From NCBI GenBank assembly GCA_947446865.1, contig CANFHX010000020.1, forward strand, positions 1-48,873: DNA of 48,873 bases, read 5' to 3'. The translations under genes were made by a program, and so were the position numbers. The notes beneath the pieces were generated by a model, which was given only the letters and a program-made list of their open reading frames with translations, was not told the origin of the DNA and made no database searches. Positions 41,419 to 48,873 of the stretch are shown in pieces (position 1 is the first letter of the stretch; the number at the start of each line of letters is the position of its first letter). This DNA is from Flavobacteriaceae bacterium. GTDB taxonomy: Bacteria > Bacteroidota > Bacteroidia > Flavobacteriales > Flavobacteriaceae.

Positions 41419-42294
41419 ATGGCATCCTCATTTGATAAGTTTCAGAAACGCAGATTGATTTCTTCCTATTTTTCGGTGGTTTTAAGTGTGTTCTTAGTAT
41501 TGTTTTTACTAGGGCTTTTAGGACTTTTTATAATCAATTCTAAAAGGCTTTCAGACAATTTTAAGGAAGATATTGTAATGACTGTTTTCTTTAAAAACGA
41601 GGCTAACGACACTATTTTCAAGGCTTTTGAAACGGAAATGAAATCGGGTAAGTTTGCTAAAGATTATAATTTTGTTTCTAAAGAAAAGGCAGCAAAGGAA
41701 CACGAAAAAACTCTTGGAGAAAATTTTACAGAATTTTTAGGGGCTAATCCGTTGTACAATTCGTATGATATTCACTTGAAAGCGGATTATGTTACGAATA
41801 TTGGTTTTTCTAGAATGGAAAGTGAAATTAGGAAAAATCCTATGGTTGCCGATGTAGTTTACGACAAACAATTGATTACTTTGGTGAATGACAATGTGAA
41901 GAGAATAAGTATGTGGGTATTAATTATCAGCGGGATTTTTGCTTTTATATCTATTTTATTAATTAATAGTTCGTTGCGATTGTCCATTTATGCTAATCGA
42001 TTTATTATTAAAACCATGCAAATGGTAGGTGCTACGAAGGCTTTTATTAGAAAACCATTTGTAACTCGAAGCATTATTTTGGGAGTTATTGGATCGGTTT
42101 TGGCAATATTAGCATTAATTGGGGTTCTGGTTTATGTTTCTACAAATTACCCTGCTTTAGATATTTTTAAAGACCAATTGCTTACCGTTTTGGTATTGTT
42201 GGGAGTTTTGGTTTTAGGAGTTTTAATCACTTGGATCGGAACGCATTTTGCAACACAACGTTTCTTGAATTTAAGAACGGACGATTTATATTAG
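41419..42294 (+). CDS. ftsX: Cell division protein FtsX (permease-like)
   Basis: 291 residues with four transmembrane helices (about 17-39, 165-185, 214-236 and 252-275) and an extracytoplasmic loop at about 45-160 between the first two. ANRFIIKTMQMVGATKAFIRKPF is the FtsX signature before TM3. With the ATPase FtsE (not in this window) it controls peptidoglycan hydrolases at the septum. In flavobacteria it usually precedes DUF3098, uppP and truB; here an M23 peptidase gene intervenes. Confidence 0.95.
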   Translation: MASSFDKFQKRRLISSYFSVVLSVFLVLFLLGLLGLFIINSKRLSDNFKEDIVMTVFFKNEANDTIFKAFETEMKSGKFAKDYNFVSKEKAAKEHEKTLGENFTEFLGANPLYNSYDIHLKADYVTNIGFSRMESEIRKNPMVADVVYDKQLITLVNDNVKRISMWVLIISGIFAFISILLINSSLRLSIYANRFIIKTMQMVGATKAFIRKPFVTRSIILGVIGSVLAILALIGVLVYVSTNYPALDIFKDQLLTVLVLLGVLVLGVLITWIGTHFATQRFLNLRTDDLY

Positions 42295-42301
42295 GAGAGA
42301 G

Positions 42302-42353
42302 AATAGATAATAGACAATAGACGGATAGATAATAGACGAATAGACGAATAGAT
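42302..42353. repeat. Heptanucleotide tract after ftsX, AATAGAC type
   Basis: Seven consecutive units of 7 or 8 bases: AATAGAT, AATAGAC, AATAGAC, GGATAGAT, AATAGAC, GAATAGAC, GAATAGAT. It starts 7 bp past the ftsX stop and ends 23 bp before the next start. Confidence 0.85.
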
Positions 42354-42376
42354 GCCAGACAGTTAAAAAACGAGAA

Positions 42377-43351
42377 ATGAAGAAAATCCTATTATTAATT
42401 ATGATAACATTATTTCATAATTTATGTTTTGCCCAAGTAGAAAGTTTAAATTCAAAAAAAGTTGTTGAACAGTTTGAAATGTTTTATAATCAAAATGACT
42501 ATAAAAGTATTTTTGAAATGTTTTCGCCCGAAACTCAAAAAGCACTTCCATTAGAAAAAATATATGAATTTTTATCAGGATTAAACTCTCAAGCAGGAAA
42601 AATTAATACCCGAAAGTTTATAAAATATCAAAAAGGAACTTTTGCATTATATAAAACTGAATTTGAAAAAACAACTTTGGGGTTAAATCTTTCCATAAAT
42701 GATAATTCAAAAATTAATGGAATATTTGTTAATGCATTTATTGACGAAAGTATACCTAAAATTGAAAGAAATATTACTAAATTACAATTACCATTTAAAA
42801 AGGAATGGACTGTTATTTGGGGTGGAGACACTAAAGAATTAAATTATCACGTTGAAAGTGAAATGCAAAAAAATGCATTTGACATTCTAATAACTGATAA
42901 GAAAGGGAATTCTTATAAAACAAATGGAAAATCAAATGAAGACTATTATGCGTTTGGAAAAGAATTATTTGCACCATGTGATGGAGAAATTATAAAAGTT
43001 TTAGATGGAATTGTTGATAATAAAATTGGAGAAATGAATTCAATTGATGTAACTGGCAATACTATAATTATTAAAACCAATAATAATGAATATCTATTTT
43101 TCTGTCATTTCAAAAATGGAACAATCAAACTAAAAGAAGGAGAAAAGGTAAAACAAGGTCAATTATTAGGTCTTTGTGGGAATTCAGGTCATTCTTCGGA
43201 ACCACATTTACATTTTCACATTCAAAATACAAAAGATATAAATAGTGGAACTGGAATAAAATGTTATTTTGAAAAATTAAAAGTCAACGGGAAATTGAAA
43301 GAAGATTATTCGCCAATACAAAATGACAAAATATCAATTGAAAAAAAATAA
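42377..43351 (+). CDS. M23 family metallopeptidase with DUF3887-like N-terminal domain
   Basis: 324 residues. A signal peptide (1-19, ending LCFAQ) is followed by an N-terminal domain (about 25-130) with VVEQFEMFYNQNDYKSIFEM and FSPETQKALPLEKI, typical of DUF3887. The C-terminal LytM/M23 domain (about 145-310) holds the zinc motif His-x-His in PHLHFH, the upstream YHVESE...AFDIL that likely supplies H and D ligands, and GLCGNSGHSSEPH. It should cut peptide crosslinks in peptidoglycan or act as a regulator. It is more A/T-rich than its neighbours and interrupts a conserved gene order, which suggests later insertion. Confidence 0.9.
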   Translation: MKKILLLIMITLFHNLCFAQVESLNSKKVVEQFEMFYNQNDYKSIFEMFSPETQKALPLEKIYEFLSGLNSQAGKINTRKFIKYQKGTFALYKTEFEKTTLGLNLSINDNSKINGIFVNAFIDESIPKIERNITKLQLPFKKEWTVIWGGDTKELNYHVESEMQKNAFDILITDKKGNSYKTNGKSNEDYYAFGKELFAPCDGEIIKVLDGIVDNKIGEMNSIDVTGNTIIIKTNNNEYLFFCHFKNGTIKLKEGEKVKQGQLLGLCGNSGHSSEPHLHFHIQNTKDINSGTGIKCYFEKLKVNGKLKEDYSPIQNDKISIEKK

Positions 43352-43399
43352 TCAATCTGCGCCAATTGGCCCAACAATAATTTACAAAAGAATATAGAC

Positions 43400-43642
43400 A
43401 TGATGAAAAATAACGAACAAACTACAGATTTTCTTTTTGACAAAGTGAATTACAAATTCTTACTAATTGGAATTGCAGTTATTGCTGTTGGCTTTATTTT
43501 GATGGCCGGTGGTGGTAGCGATGATCCAAAAGTTTTTAATGAAGATGTGTTTAGTTTTATGAGAATTCGAATAGCACCGACAACTGTTTTAATTGGTTTT
43601 GGAATTACTATTTATTCTATTTTTAAAAAATCGGCAAAATAG
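43400..43642 (+). CDS. DUF3098 family small membrane protein
   Basis: 80 residues with two transmembrane segments (about 18-40 and 55-77): YKFLLIGIAVIAVGFILMAG, then a hinge with GGGSDDPKVFNEDVFSF, and VLIGFGITIYSIF. This matches DUF3098, a Bacteroidota family found between ftsX and uppP. Its function is unknown; the position suggests an envelope or division role. Two adjacent ATG codons (43400 or 43403) can start it. Confidence 0.9.
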   Translation: MMKNNEQTTDFLFDKVNYKFLLIGIAVIAVGFILMAGGGSDDPKVFNEDVFSFMRIRIAPTTVLIGFGITIYSIFKKSAK

Positions 43643-43760
43643 TAATTAGTGATGAGTAATTAGTGAATAGTCTTTAAATAAGTCTGATGATCTTCGCCAA
43701 TACTTATTACTAATCACTAGTTACTAATCACTAGTTACTAACCTCAAATCTCTAACCTAA
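43641..43760. repeat. Inverted heptanucleotide repeat before uppP, AGTAATT type
   Basis: Left arm: AGTAATT, AGTGATG, AGTAATT, AGTGAAT (43641-43668). Right arm: ATTACTA, ATCACTA, GTTACTA, ATCACTA, GTTACTA (43706-43740), continuing as ACCTCAA, ATCTCTA, ACCTAAA to 43761. The right arm is the inverted complement of the left in register. The tract fills the DUF3098-uppP gap. Confidence 0.9.
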
Positions 43761-43764
43761 AAAA

Positions 43765-44562
43765 ATGGATTATTTACAAGCAATTATTCTTGCAATTATA
43801 GAAGGAATTACAGAATTTCTTCCAGTTTCTTCCACTGGCCATATGATTATTGCCAGTTCTTTTTTTGGCATCAGTCATGATGAATTCACCAAACTTTTTA
43901 CTATTGTAATACAACTCGGAACCATACTTTCGGTTGTTGTTTTGTATTTTAAACGATTTTTTCAGAGTTTTGATTTTTACTTTAAATTATTAGTAGCTTT
44001 TATTCCTGCGGTAGTTTTTGGTTTGCTTTTCAGCAAAAAAATTGATGCTTTATTGGAAAATCCAGTTACGGTTGCTGTTTCTTTATTAGTTGGCGGAATT
44101 GTTTTACTAAAAGTAGACGATTGGTTTTCTAAAGAAACGGAAGTTGCAACAAGTCAAGACATAAGTTATTTGACGGCTTTTAAAATAGGATTGTTTCAAT
44201 GTTTGGCAATGGTTCCTGGGGTTTCCAGAAGCGGCGCAAGCATTGTGGGTGGAATGACCCAAAAATTATCTAGAACAACTGCTGCCGAATTTTCGTTCTT
44301 TCTTGCCGTGCCAACGATGCTTGGTGCTACCGCAAAAAAATGTTACGATTATTACAAAGATGGATTTGTATTAACCCACGACCAAATTAATTTTTTAATT
44401 ATTGGAAATGTAGTTGGGTTTATAGTAGCACTTATTGCTATTAAAAGTTTCATTGGGTTTTTAAGCAAAAACGGCTTTAAACTTTTTGGATATTATAGAA
44501 TTGTAGTTGGAATTGCGCTTTTAGTAATTCATTTCTGTATTCAAAAACTGGACGTAATATAA
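43765..44562 (+). CDS. uppP: Undecaprenyl-diphosphate phosphatase
   Basis: 265 residues, polytopic inner-membrane protein (BacA family). Both family signatures are intact: [14 protein letters not shown] at 13-26 and PGVSRSGAS at 150-158. It dephosphorylates undecaprenyl diphosphate to regenerate the lipid carrier; the synthase (uppS) is encoded at 18.1 kb. The stop codon overlaps the truB start by one base (TAATG), implying translational coupling. Confidence 0.97.
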   Translation: MDYLQAIILAIIEGITEFLPVSSTGHMIIASSFFGISHDEFTKLFTIVIQLGTILSVVVLYFKRFFQSFDFYFKLLVAFIPAVVFGLLFSKKIDALLENPVTVAVSLLVGGIVLLKVDDWFSKETEVATSQDISYLTAFKIGLFQCLAMVPGVSRSGASIVGGMTQKLSRTTAAEFSFFLAVPTMLGATAKKCYDYYKDGFVLTHDQINFLIIGNVVGFIVALIAIKSFIGFLSKNGFKLFGYYRIVVGIALLVIHFCIQKLDVI

Positions 44563-45251
44563 TGACTGCCGAAGAATATCTAGAAGGTCAAGTTATTTTA
44601 ATTGACAAACCACTTACTTGGAGTTCGTTTCAGGCGGTGAATAAATTGAAATATATTTTAAAACGAAAATACGATCTTCCGAAGAAGTTTAAAATTGGTC
44701 ATGCCGGAACTTTAGATCCTTTGGCAACGGGTCTTTTAATTATTTGCACCGGAAAATTCACCAAAAAAATTACTGAAATTCAGGCGCAAGCCAAAGAATA
44801 TACTGGCACAATAACTGTTGGCGCCACTACCCCATCGTATGATTTAGAAACGGAAGTAGATGCTACTTTTCCAACCGAGCAGATTACCGAGGGGTTAATT
44901 CTAGAAACTACCAAACAATTTCTTGGAGAGATAGACCAAAAACCACCTGTTTTTTCGGCAATAAAAAAGGATGGAAAACGACTTTACGAACATGCTCGTG
45001 CTGGTGAAGAAGTAGAAATTGCTTTTAGAAAAACTACCATTTACGAATTTGAAATTACTAGAATTGCTTTGCCTGAAATAGACTTTAGAGTTACTTGTAG
45101 CAAAGGAACTTATATTCGGTCGTTAGCCTTTGACTTTGGGAAAGCCTTACAATCTGGCGGCTACTTATCTGCTTTACGACGTACTAAAATTGGGGATTAT
45201 TCAGTTGTTGATGGCGTTAGCCCGGAGGCATTTGAAAAATCTTTAGAATAA
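44562..45251 (+). CDS. truB: tRNA pseudouridine(55) synthase
   Basis: 229 residues; makes pseudouridine 55 in the T-loop of tRNAs. The catalytic D52 lies in GHAGTLDPLATGLL, with YTGTITVGATTPSYD and TCSKGTYIRSLAFDFG further on. This is the short form without a C-terminal PUA domain, as is usual in Bacteroidota. It overlaps uppP by one base and is convergent with the epimerase gene, only 3 bp from its end. Confidence 0.97.
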   Translation: MTAEEYLEGQVILIDKPLTWSSFQAVNKLKYILKRKYDLPKKFKIGHAGTLDPLATGLLIICTGKFTKKITEIQAQAKEYTGTITVGATTPSYDLETEVDATFPTEQITEGLILETTKQFLGEIDQKPPVFSAIKKDGKRLYEHARAGEEVEIAFRKTTIYEFEITRIALPEIDFRVTCSKGTYIRSLAFDFGKALQSGGYLSALRRTKIGDYSVVDGVSPEAFEKSLE

Positions 45252-45254
45252 TAA

Positions 45255-46277
45255 CTATTGGATTTTATTGTAAAATACAACCAACTCGTTTAAATAATTG
45301 TCAATATCTCTAAAAGAATAATCCAATTGGTTTTTAATTTTTTCGTTAGAAAAAAGTTCTGTGCTTTGCAAAGAAAGAATACCGTGTTTAGATAATTTTC
45401 TTTTGGTTCTAAATACTTTGGATGACAACCAATCTAAACGCCAAGCAAGGTTTAAGAGCCAAGGTTTGGCTTTAATTGTTGGAGTTCTTGCTCCTATTTT
45501 TTTAGCAATGGCAGAAATAATATCTTTATAAGTGTAGTTTTCGGAAATCACAATAAAACGTTCTCCATTACAATCGGATTGCATTAATTGGTGCATTATG
45601 GTTACAACATCTAACACAGAAACATAACCAGAGGTGCCGTTAGTGTAAAATGGAAAACCTTTTTTTATGGTGCTAAAAATTACTCCGCTATCTTGATTCC
45701 AAAAACCAGGACCAAAAATTACTCCGGGATTCACTATAACTACAGATAAACCTTCTTGAAAACCACGCCATACTTCCATTTCAGCGCCATATTTAGAAAT
45801 GGCATAATCGCTGTGGGAATACTCCGGGTTCCATTCGGTTTCTTCGGTGATGGTGTTGTTTATAGGTTTGGATTCAATTGGTACTAAATCTCCAAGTGCT
45901 GCAATAGAACTTACATGACATAATTTTTTAACCTTTTTGTCGATACAGAAGTTTACAATATTGGCGGTTCCTTCGATATTTACTTTTCGTAATTCGACTT
46001 CGTCGTCGGGATTGAAGGAGATAAAAGCTGCACAATGGTAAACGTAATCTACATTTTGAAAGGCAATTTCTAGAGAAGGAACGTCAAGAATATCAGCAGA
46101 AATCCATTCGATTTTGGAAAATAGTTCACTTTTTTCGTAAAGTTCGAAAAGCAATTTTGTTTTAATTCTATTTTTTGGATTTCGATGTATCGCACGAACC
46201 GTTTGTGCTCCATTTTCTAATAAATGAAGTAGTAAATGTGCACCTACCAAACCTGTTCCTCCTGTAACTAATATCAT
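45255..46277 (-). CDS. NAD-dependent epimerase/dehydratase (extended SDR)
   Basis: 340 residues. The Rossmann motif TGGTGLVGAHL is at 5-15, CAAFISFNPDD near 82-92, the catalytic Tyr-x-x-x-Lys reads YAISK near 160, and VIVNPGVIFGPG follows. It resembles the dihydroflavonol-reductase-like or sugar epimerase group of extended short-chain dehydrogenases; the substrate is not evident. It is cytoplasmic. A -7 element ends four bases before its ATG. Confidence 0.9.
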   Translation of the reverse strand: MILVTGGTGLVGAHLLLHLLENGAQTVRAIHRNPKNRIKTKLLFELYEKSELFSKIEWISADILDVPSLEIAFQNVDYVYHCAAFISFNPDDEVELRKVNIEGTANIVNFCIDKKVKKLCHVSSIAALGDLVPIESKPINNTITEETEWNPEYSHSDYAISKYGAEMEVWRGFQEGLSVVIVNPGVIFGPGFWNQDSGVIFSTIKKGFPFYTNGTSGYVSVLDVVTIMHQLMQSDCNGERFIVISENYTYKDIISAIAKKIGARTPTIKAKPWLLNLAWRLDWLSSKVFRTKRKLSKHGILSLQSTELFSNEKIKNQLDYSFRDIDNYLNELVVFYNKIQ

Positions 46278-46281
46278 GAGG

Positions 46282-46289
46282 CAAAGATA
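46282..46289 (-). promoter_or_regulatory. -7 element abutting the epimerase start
   Basis: Minus-strand TATCTTTG, then CCTC, then the ATG. Only 4 bases lie between the element and the start codon, as in murI. Confidence 0.55.
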
Positions 46290-46351
46290 ATTAGTTTAGT
46301 GGATTTATAGCTTTTTTAACTTCGGAAAAAAGTATGCCCAATGTTTGTTTT

Positions 46352-46440
46352 CTAGCCCTGATTGAGCCGATAGCTCTCGTGGAGGCACGAAACGAGACTA
46401 AAGGCGAAAGCAGGAATAGGCTTTACGGATAAAGCCCGAG
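46352..46440 (+). repeat. Structured dispersed element, CTAGCCCTGAT type (copy 2)
   Basis: Starts CTAGCCCTGATTGAG, then TCTCGTG-GAGG-CACG...ACGAGA (nested hairpin), then AAAGCAGGAATAGG, then a perfect 7-bp hairpin GGCTTTA-CGGA-TAAAGCC (46419-46436). The order parallels 11961-12065. It lies between divergent epimerase and tyrS genes, upstream of the tyrS -7 element, so it is not in the tyrS leader. Confidence 0.6.
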
Positions 46441-46495
46441 CCATTCGCTTCTAATAATCCAAATTAGGATTGTTGCCATTGCCAATGACAATTGT

Positions 46496-46503
46496 TATAT
46501 TTG
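46496..46503 (+). promoter_or_regulatory. -7 element for tyrS
   Basis: TATATTTG fits TAnnTTTG, 19 bases before ATG 46523. Confidence 0.65.
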
Positions 46504-46522
46504 CGGAAATTATAGTTTTACG

Positions 46523-47815
46523 ATGAGAAATTTGGTAGAAGAATTGCAATGGCGCGGACTGGTTCACGACATTATGCCTGGGACTGAGGAACAACTGACT
46601 AAAGAAATGACGACGACGTATATTGGGTTTGATCCAACGAGCGATTCGCTGCATATTGGTAGTTTGGTGCCGATTATTTTGTTGGTTCATTTGGAGCAAT
46701 TTGGCCATAAACCGATTGCTTTGGTAGGTGGCGCAACGGGTATGATTGGGGATCCTTCTGGAAAATCGGACGAGAGAAATTTGTTGGACGAAGCAACTTT
46801 GGATAAAAATGTTGCAGGAATTAAAGCGGTTTTATCTCGATTCTTGGATTTTAATTCTACTGCTGCTAATGCTCCGTTGTTGGTAAATAACTACGATTGG
46901 ATGAAAGATTTTTCGTTTATTAATTTTGCTCGTGACGTTGGTAAACGTATTACGGTGAATTATATGATGGCGAAGGATTCGGTTAAAAAACGATTGAGTG
47001 CTGAAGGTGACGGAATGAGTTTTACCGAATTTACCTACCAATTGATTCAAGGATACGATTTTCATCATTTGTATAAAACGCACCATTGTTTGTTGCAAAT
47101 GGGTGGTTCGGACCAATGGGGGAATATTACTACGGGAACGGAATTAGTGCGCAGAATGAATGGCGAAGGCGCTAAAGCTTATGCTATGACTTGCCCGTTA
47201 ATCACGAAAGCCGATGGTTCTAAATTTGGAAAAAGTGAAGGTGGTAATGTTTGGCTTACAGCCGATAAAACTTCGGTTTATAAATTTTACCAATTTTGGG
47301 TGAATACTACCGATGTAGATGCCGAAAAATATATAAAGATTTTTACTTTTTTAGATAAAAATATGGTGGATGCTTTAATAGCAGAGCATCTAGAAGCACC
47401 ACATTTAAGAGTGTTGCAGAAACGATTGGCAGAGGAAGTTACGACTTTTGTTCACGGAAAAGAGGAATTGGAACGCGCTATTTTTGCTTCGAATGCTTTT
47501 TTTAGTCCGACTATGGAGGATTTAGCAAAATTGGATGATGCTACTTTTGTAGAAGTTTTTGATGGTGTGCCAAATGCACGAATTTCTAAAGAAGATCTTG
47601 CAAATGGGATGGATATGATTGCAGCGCTTTCGGCAAAAACAAACTTTTTACCATCTAATAGTGATGCCAGAAGAGAATTGAAACAAAATGCTATTTCGTT
47701 GAATAAAGCAAAAGTTGCTGAAGATTATATAATAACCGAGAAGGATTTGATAAAAGATAAATTCTTAGTTTTACAAAAAGGCAAGAAAAATTATTATTTG
47801 ATTCAAGTGGTATAA
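46523..47815 (+). CDS. tyrS: Tyrosyl-tRNA synthetase
   Basis: 430 residues, class Ic. The HIGH-type motif is HIGS at 44-47 ([11 protein letters not shown]), [11 protein letters not shown] at about 191-201 contacts tyrosine, and the KMSKS-type loop is KFGKS at 233-237. An S4-like RNA-binding domain occupies the C-terminus ([30 protein letters not shown]). Its leader is only about 15 bases, so no T-box or other riboswitch is possible. Confidence 0.97.
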   Translation: MRNLVEELQWRGLVHDIMPGTEEQLTKEMTTTYIGFDPTSDSLHIGSLVPIILLVHLEQFGHKPIALVGGATGMIGDPSGKSDERNLLDEATLDKNVAGIKAVLSRFLDFNSTAANAPLLVNNYDWMKDFSFINFARDVGKRITVNYMMAKDSVKKRLSAEGDGMSFTEFTYQLIQGYDFHHLYKTHHCLLQMGGSDQWGNITTGTELVRRMNGEGAKAYAMTCPLITKADGSKFGKSEGGNVWLTADKTSVYKFYQFWVNTTDVDAEKYIKIFTFLDKNMVDALIAEHLEAPHLRVLQKRLAEEVTTFVHGKEELERAIFASNAFFSPTMEDLAKLDDATFVEVFDGVPNARISKEDLANGMDMIAALSAKTNFLPSNSDARRELKQNAISLNKAKVAEDYIITEKDLIKDKFLVLQKGKKNYYLIQVV

Positions 47816-47927
47816 AAAGATTCCTTAGTTACTTTACATCACTAAACGTGATAAGTTTACGTCCTATTGCTACTCCTTAGTTGTAGTTATTTTGCAAAAG
47901 AAACATACTATTAGTTTTTAAAAGACA

Positions 47928-47960
47928 TAAAAAAAAGCCGTCTCATTTACGAGACGGCTT
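47928..47960 (-). terminator. Intrinsic terminator of the T9SS gene
   Basis: Perfect 10-bp stem AAGCCGTCTC (47935-47944) and GAGACGGCTT (47951-47960), loop ATTTAC. On the minus strand it is followed by eight U. On the plus strand T-rich sequence also follows, so it may serve tyrS as well. Confidence 0.92.
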
Positions 47961-47988
47961 CTTCTATTTTAATTTTTGTCTTAAAGAC

Positions 47989-48873
47989 CTATCGTTTAAT
48001 CACACGTAGTGCTTTAACCGTATCCCCTTGGCTTACAATTACGTTGTAAACTCCAGATGTAAAGTTAGCACCTACTTCAAATCCTTCTACTTCTGTAGTT
48101 TCTAGGATTCTGCTTTCAACTAATTTACCTAACATATCGTAAACTTTGATTTGTAAAGCTTCTTCACTACTAGTTTTAATATCTAGTTTGAAGTTCTCTG
48201 CAAATGGGTTCGGATAAGCCGTAGCTTTAAACTCTATAGAGGCTTCTTCTTCTCTAAGTGAAGTAGTACAAACTTTAATCCAAACGTTTACTGGCGTACT
48301 ATATGCTAATGTAGCACATGGACCGCTTGTTAACTTAACTCGGAACCAAACATTACCACTGGATAAATTAGCTGCGTCATAAGTAGAAGAAGTTGCTCCG
48401 TTAATATCCGTCCAAGAAACTACACTAGTGTTAGTAATAGCTGTAACGCTTGAACCAGCATTATAGTATTGCCATTGAATAGAACCTATAGAACCAGTAG
48501 CTAACGTTAGTAGTTTTGTTCCACTAACACTACAAACAGATGTAGTTGAAGTAGTAGCTCCTGCATTACCAGAAACTGCTGTAGCTTTTGCTAGAGCACT
48601 AACTGTTATTGTTATTGGATCGGAAGGAGAAGTAGAACAAAGTCCACTAGACACAACCACTCTATAAGCAGTAGTAGCCGTTAGATTTCCTGTAGTTAAT
48701 GTTGTAGTTACATTTCCTGCAACCGCAGCAAATGTTCCTGTTACTCCATTAACAACTGTAGCTTTTTGCCAAGCAATAGTTCCGGTAGCACTAGTTAAAC
48801 TAATTGTCGTTCCAGTACCTGTACAAAGTGCTGTAGCAAGAGCTGAAAGTGTTCCAACAGCGGTTGGTTGACT
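47989..48873 (-). CDS. T9SS type A sorting domain protein, 5' part outside the window
   Basis: The frame stays open from the stop at 47989 to the window edge; the apparent GTG start at 48660 is only a Val inside a repeated YRVVVSSGLC motif, so the true start is beyond 48873. About 295 residues are visible. Ig-like modules with paired Cys (VVVSSGLCS...VCSVSGTKLL; IQWQYYNAG; VWFRVKLTSGPC) are followed by the C-terminal sorting domain with ATAYPNPFAENF, VYDMLGKLVESR and GVYNVIVSQGD. It is probably a large cell-surface or secreted protein exported by Sec and the type IX system. The ligand or enzyme part is not in view. Confidence 0.9.
   Translation of the reverse strand, partial: SQPTAVGTLSALATALCTGTGTTISLTSATGTIAWQKATVVNGVTGTFAAVAGNVTTTLTTGNLTATTAYRVVVSSGLCSTSPSDPITITVSALAKATAVSGNAGATTSTTSVCSVSGTKLLTLATGSIGSIQWQYYNAGSSVTAITNTSVVSWTDINGATSSTYDAANLSSGNVWFRVKLTSGPCATLAYSTPVNVWIKVCTTSLREEEASIEFKATAYPNPFAENFKLDIKTSSEEALQIKVYDMLGKLVESRILETTEVEGFEVGANFTSGVYNVIVSQGDTVKALRVIKR

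Noticed and set aside
46504..46522. T-box or other leader control of tyrS
   Set aside because: Only 19 bases separate the -7 element from the start codon.
48658..48660. GTG as the start of the right-edge gene
   Set aside because: The frame remains open and Ig-like to the window edge, so this is an internal Val codon.

Overview
The window looks like a chromosomal segment of a Bacteroidota bacterium, most likely Flavobacteriaceae and close to Flavobacterium. The evidence is low GC, many TAnnTTTG-type -7 promoter elements, few Shine-Dalgarno sequences, C-terminal type IX secretion (T9SS) sorting domains (YPNP motif), a PorG/DUF6089-like protein, and the gene orders nadK-porG-uppS-bamA-skp-skp-murI and ftsX-DUF3098-uppP-truB. 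I see no tRNA, rRNA, insertion sequence, prophage or CRISPR array.

Left part (1-9.5 kb) is the most accessory. It opens with a 41-bp tandem array running off the edge and a 29-bp perfect inverted repeat. Then come a DUF2797 protein (-), a small N-acetylmuramoyl-L-alanine amidase, a GH3-family adenylating enzyme, a MITE-like palindromic element, a 56-residue unknown protein, a Kelch/transmembrane/winged-helix-like protein, a FISUMP lipoprotein, a PD-(D/E)XK-like protein, a LamG protein with a T9SS tail, and an ECF sigma factor.

Middle (9.5-33.4 kb) is mostly core. On the minus strand are an orphan antitoxin-like gene, clpX, clpP, tig, a small membrane protein, an alpha/beta hydrolase and pdxJ. 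On the plus strand the envelope cluster runs CBS protein, nadK, porG-like, uppS, bamA, two skp/ompH genes and murI, followed by an rluB-like pseudouridine synthase, an NTF2-like protein, dodecin, an LEA-like helical protein and mscS. Next are tsaB, an efflux adaptor and a TolC protein (-), a DUF4403 lipoprotein (+), ribE (-) and pdxA (+).

Right part (33.5-48.9 kb) holds yceD-rpmF-fabH-accB-accC (fatty acid initiation), pth, leuS (-), ftsX, an M23 peptidase that looks inserted, DUF3098, uppP, truB, an NAD-dependent epimerase-like protein (-), tyrS, and the 3' part of a large T9SS-secreted surface protein (-) that runs off the right edge. Several genes share pathways: uppS/uppP (undecaprenyl phosphate), pdxJ/pdxA (vitamin B6), bamA/skp (outer-membrane biogenesis), tig/clpP/clpX (protein folding and turnover).

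The most striking unexplained pattern is intergenic. At least six gene boundaries carry short tracts of degenerate heptanucleotide repeats. The heptamer word differs from locus to locus but the period stays at seven, and at three loci the tract is repeated in inverted orientation so that it could fold into a hairpin. Two further intergenic regions carry related copies of a structured CTAGCCC-GAT-type element. Several TAnnTTTG elements sit four bases from a start codon or inside terminator-like hairpins.
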